The position numbers and the translations under genes were made by a program. 8,406 bases of DNA from Bacillota bacterium (GTDB taxonomy: Bacteria; Bacillota; Clostridia; Saccharofermentanales; Fastidiosipilaceae). Numbering within the stretch: the first letter of the stretch is position 1; every line of letters starts with the position of its first letter. The DNA lies in contig JAEZVR010000131.1 of the NCBI GenBank assembly GCA_023420715.1, positions 1 through 8,406 of the forward strand, read 5' to 3'. Positions 6,801 through 8,406 of this stretch are shown piece after piece. Under the pieces are notes generated by a model that saw only the letters and a list, made by a program, of their open reading frames with translations, ran no database searches and had not been told where the DNA came from.

Positions 6801-7839
6801 AGCCGATTCGGCACCTGCACCTGAGACACAAACTGTGGGTACAACCCAAGTGACGGTTGTGGTTACCTATCCGGATAACACCTCGGAAGAAGTGACGGCG
6901 AGTATTCAATTTGTCAGTCAGGCCGATTATTGGAAAAGTCAAAACGGCGGCGCACTGCAAACAGAGTCGCAAACTTTAGATTATGCCCAAGAATTGAAGA
7001 CACCTGCAGACAAATTGTCCTTTATAGCAGCAGCTCAGCGAACAACCTTACCCCAAGGTGCCACAGTTGATGTGAAGGGTGTAGATACAAAGACCAAAGA
7101 TCCGGCAAATAAACCGGATGGGGTTGTGCCAAAGACCTTGCATCAACAGTCAGCCGAGGTTGTTGTGACGTTTGCCGATGGTTCTCGTTTGAGTGCGCCG
7201 GTTATCGTCAATGTGCGCACGGCGGCGGAAACCTTTAAGCCAACTGCCAAGCAGAATAGCCTTTCGTTCTATCTAGGCGAGCGTTTAGAAGAGATTGTGG
7301 CGGGGACAAATCCGCCGCAAACGAGAAGACAACAAGCGACCAGTGGGGTGGTTGCATTCCCTAAGGAGAAAGACGGCAGTCCTTATGTCTTACCGATTCA
7401 TGAAGATGGTTATCGCTTTAAGGATCCGGTCAATACTGCTGTATCGAACGCACCGCAGGGTACAGCAAATAAGATTGAAATCCATTATCAAGATAAGTCG
7501 GTCGGCTTTGTGCCCATTCTTGTTTTGATTGAATCTCAGTCGGATATTTGGAAACGCGAAAATCATCAAACCAAGCTCACAGGGGTTGAAACGACTTTTG
7601 ACTACGGTCAGCGCCTAACAGATGCAGACATCAAAGGGTTGGTCGCAGAGAAAGATACCCTTGGAACAGCGACCGTCAGCATTGCCCCAATCATTAACAT
7701 TGCACCTGAAGCGGGCAAACATGCTCAGACCGTCACTGCAACGGCGACTTTTGCAGATCAATCCAGCTTGAGCTCGGATCCATTTACAGTGCGGATTCGT
7801 ACTGCGGCAGATACATTTACGCCAGCAATTTCGCCTTAA
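3727..7839 (+). CDS. Giant secreted surface protein with Rib/alpha-like tandem domains, cut by an in-frame TAA
   Basis: The product is probably a cell-wall adhesin or surface-layer-type protein; its ligand is unknown. The 1370 residues contain no cysteine, as is usual for exported Gram-positive surface proteins. Residues 1 to about 31 are a Sec signal peptide. Residues 32 to about 725 form a large region rich in Tyr, Trp, Asn, Asp and Gly that I do not recognise; it includes GYGPWWSSGD at 412-421. Residues 730 to about 795 (GFDLQGGS ... SLFKGWRVYRS) resemble an InlB/Listeria-Bacteroides-type beta-grasp repeat. About 800-973 is unassigned. From residue 974 on run roughly 90-105-residue modules, most with a Rib-like strand such as VVTYPDNTSEEV or VVTFADGSRL. 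ATG 3727 follows GAGAGG by 5 nt. The stop at 7837-7839 falls early in the fifth module, and the frame continues beyond it with more modules. A wall anchor would lie past the window. Truncation would release an unanchored protein. Confidence 0.85.
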   Translation: MKHSRMKYRVLSWVLTVAMFLAIAQMPLVNAIQGLGEKFTVTLVDITNNQVITDGYPISADQVVDGQIDGNLRWNGGSGLKDYAVQKVYVQEGRVSYNVDRLEYLAAQGNEEARVYLKLKDIPQDRAKLYYPVSESQKIKVAVYPVAEVARLTYKVDQTVLPSDGYDAQDIQIYGPETAQIVNGTAKANFVVSVPRKMRPKVTLEGGNNLAKAQKIEDRSVVKEDGSFSRTIWVYELTTPASATITASWEVKNQVNIKGADDKRNKYDWQQGYTNQDAYQFPDRDKLSEIQTEDGRGVESGNEVRRDYNSTVFFNIYHDKTFTDNGQRRWLSQRSGYNVFLAGVHISGQTFGAPQPFSRFGASKYKTSGIPGGESNRAYIPHYSAYPGAADNDNGTHLNVPGVIDIFAQSTGYGPWWSSGDGRRGTKRKFYDWYYNQVMYKGLQNNSALKSRYVETGPLAGSTVSVYLVDAKPAKYKGPLASIHGFDRSPTVAAEYATDYGNNQTIQRAGQNDYLGPVNNKWDAYADGSGGNKAFWNAFRTKYAVQINNVRDDIDLDTEWYTTDSTKLGLYKNEGVENVEVFAKRLEFGDGNFGGQTQWLKVKGGKGDGNRTITGEGTYLDSRAIDGTYNWNNKNKFNNTDPVLKIRGDVVNGYIDPTYVDDTAMPAMGGDDWMKPYKDSGNGGGRGFYGEYSLFATGVVNLLDNDNDVFTYGGMNISGVQAKLVPVKAGFDLQGGSITNSEKFPTVEAVSQANPEDLKARLYTLNVNSNPIVHVPQDTPVKAGSLFKGWRVYRSRGDSVYYDKTNILLQPGMDLNIDLTASERSSGFQAAADGEPATLNGVVVIDQRISDTTGRLNFDKIKLEAEWTTDASELGVPGIFRVEQSFKDEANGPAKTKPVMVFRGLPGMKADLTELALKDLAPKTITEGQGATAKTYSRVLSDEAWEAARTQSVTLTNPATPVLSIDYLLHQITDEEKFTPVGGQITLPVRTTLTADHAQRLVTFPTDQYPDNADATPTQYQYAFKADSAPAPETQTVGTTQVTVVVTYPDNTSEEVTASIQFVSQADYWKSQNGGALQTESQTLDYAQELKTPADKLSFIAAAQRTTLPQGATVDVKGVDTKTKDPANKPDGVVPKTLHQQSAEVVVTFADGSRLSAPVIVNVRTAAETFKPTAKQNSLSFYLGERLEEIVAGTNPPQTRRQQATSGVVAFPKEKDGSPYVLPIHEDGYRFKDPVNTAVSNAPQGTANKIEIHYQDKSVGFVPILVLIESQSDIWKRENHQTKLTGVETTFDYGQRLTDADIKGLVAEKDTLGTATVSIAPIINIAPEAGKHAQTVTATATFADQSSLSSDPFTVRIRTAADTFTPAISP

Positions 7840-8406
7840 ACTGTGGATTACAAGGGCACACCAAGCCTTCAGCAATTAAAAGCAGCTGTGTCTGAAAACA
7901 GTCAACCCAAGCCGAAAAATCTGGAAGCGGATTATATTTCACAGATTGCCCTTAAGTCTGGCAGCACCTATGACTCAGCGGATGAGACAGGTCAGCCACA
8001 ACCCGTTACTTATGTCATCACCTATAAGGACGGTACGACGGACGAGGTTGACACAACCATTACGGTGCGTAAAAATGCACAAAATACACAATACGAGCCT
8101 AAAGTTCAGCCGTTGACGCTACCTTATGGTTCTACGGTTCCAGATTTAAGCAACCAGATTCAAAATCGTCATCAAGCAGGCGGTGCGAATCCGGCAGGTA
8201 CTTTGCCAGAAGGGACGATCTTTGTGTCCGATCCAAATGGGATTAACACCAGCGTTCCGGGCGCATACACCGGGCGTGTCACGGTGACCTATCCGGATGG
8301 TTCTGCTGAAACGGTGCCTGTTCCTGTGACCGTGCTCACGGCAGGCGAAACCTTTGTGCCTGTGCCAGATGATGGTCTCGTTTTGCCCTATGGCTCTGTT
8401 CCAACC
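6646..8406 (+). repeat. Tandem Rib/alpha-like protein modules (six full, one partial)
   Basis: Module boundaries by eye are 6646-6915, 6916-7215, 7216-7533, 7534-7797, 7798-8067, 8068-8334 and 8335-8406 (cut by the window end), so modules run 88-106 codons. Each ends with a beta-strand pair of the Rib type: TYPDNTSEEV, TFADGSRLSA, HYQDKSVGFV, TFADQSSLSS, TYKDGTTDEV and TYPDGSAETV. Each starts with a linker such as SQADYWKS, RTAAETFKP, SQSDIWKRE, RTAADTFTP, KNAQNTQYEP or LTAGETFVP. Copies are divergent, so the array is old rather than a recent expansion. Rib modules typically form rigid stalks that project a binding domain from the cell wall. Confidence 0.75.
7840..8406 (+). pseudogene. In-frame continuation of the surface protein after the TAA (open to window end)
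   Basis: All 189 codons after the stop are open in exactly the frame of the upstream gene and encode the rest of module five, module six and the start of module seven. Examples are TYKDGTTDEV and VTVTYPDGSAETVPVPV. No cysteine is encoded, matching the upstream part. There is no ribosome site near the first possible start (GTG 7843), so separate translation is unlikely. Aligning PAISP*TVDY with the equivalent PKVQPLTLPY of module six puts the stop where a Leu sits, so TTA to TAA is the simplest lesion; CAA to TAA also fits. Because the frame is kept on both sides, a substitution rather than an indel is required. The rest of the gene, with any sortase or other anchor, is outside the window. Confidence 0.8.

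Noticed and set aside
7820..7850. Frameshift as the cause of the surface protein interruption
   Set aside because: Codons before and after the TAA share the same phase (stop at 7837, next codons at 7840 and 7843), so no indel is needed. Only a substitution fits.
7615..7875. 86-residue minus-strand frame across the stop region
   Set aside because: It is a shadow of the repeat-coding strand with no recognisable features or ribosome site support.
8203..8217. LPEGT as a possible sortase LPXTG signal
   Set aside because: The order is Gly-Thr rather than Thr-Gly. No hydrophobic segment or basic tail follows, and repeat modules continue beyond it.

Overview
The window looks like chromosomal DNA of an anaerobic or microaerophilic Bacillota (Firmicutes). 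The evidence is a SecA with a C-terminal SEC-C zinc motif, a rubrerythrin with a second rubredoxin-type protein, purine-rich Shine-Dalgarno sites 5-8 nt before starts, stem-plus-T-run terminators, a Fur/PerR-type operator, and a very large cysteine-free secreted protein with Rib/alpha-like tandem domains, which are typical of Gram-positive cell surfaces. Base composition is moderate, in the mid-40s % GC by eye. Species cannot be named from this sequence. All recognised genes lie on the + strand.

Layout. (1) 2-988: the 3' part of secA, closed by a strong terminator (991-1020). (2) 1039-2412: a metal-dependent amidohydrolase of the 5-methylthioadenosine/S-adenosylhomocysteine deaminase type, starting 19 bp after that terminator. 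(3) 2413-2600: a regulatory region with a Fur/PerR-like box and two candidate promoters, then rubrerythrin (2601-3155), a second terminator-like hairpin (3179-3211), and a 67-residue rubredoxin-like protein (3225-3428). (4) A self-contained tRNA-Thr(CGT) unit with a consensus promoter (3457-3485), gene (3505-3579) and terminator (3584-3610). (5) 3727 to the window end: a giant secreted protein gene. It reads 1370 codons to a TAA at 7837-7839 and then continues open in the same frame to base 8406.

How they work together. SecA is the general secretion motor, and the giant protein with its signal peptide would be a typical Sec substrate, but the two genes are not otherwise linked. Rubrerythrin plus the rubredoxin-like protein form a peroxide-detoxification/electron-transfer pair, probably under metal- or peroxide-responsive control. 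The amidohydrolase belongs to purine nucleoside/SAM by-product metabolism and has no visible partner here.

Most notable points: the in-frame stop inside the Rib-like repeat array, with at least 189 more codons of matching repeat domains after it; the alternating two-module arrangement of that array; the detached rubrerythrin-type rubredoxin domain downstream of rubrerythrin; and two terminators placed directly in front of the next gene's ribosome site. I see no CRISPR array, transposase, phage gene or clear novel defence system.
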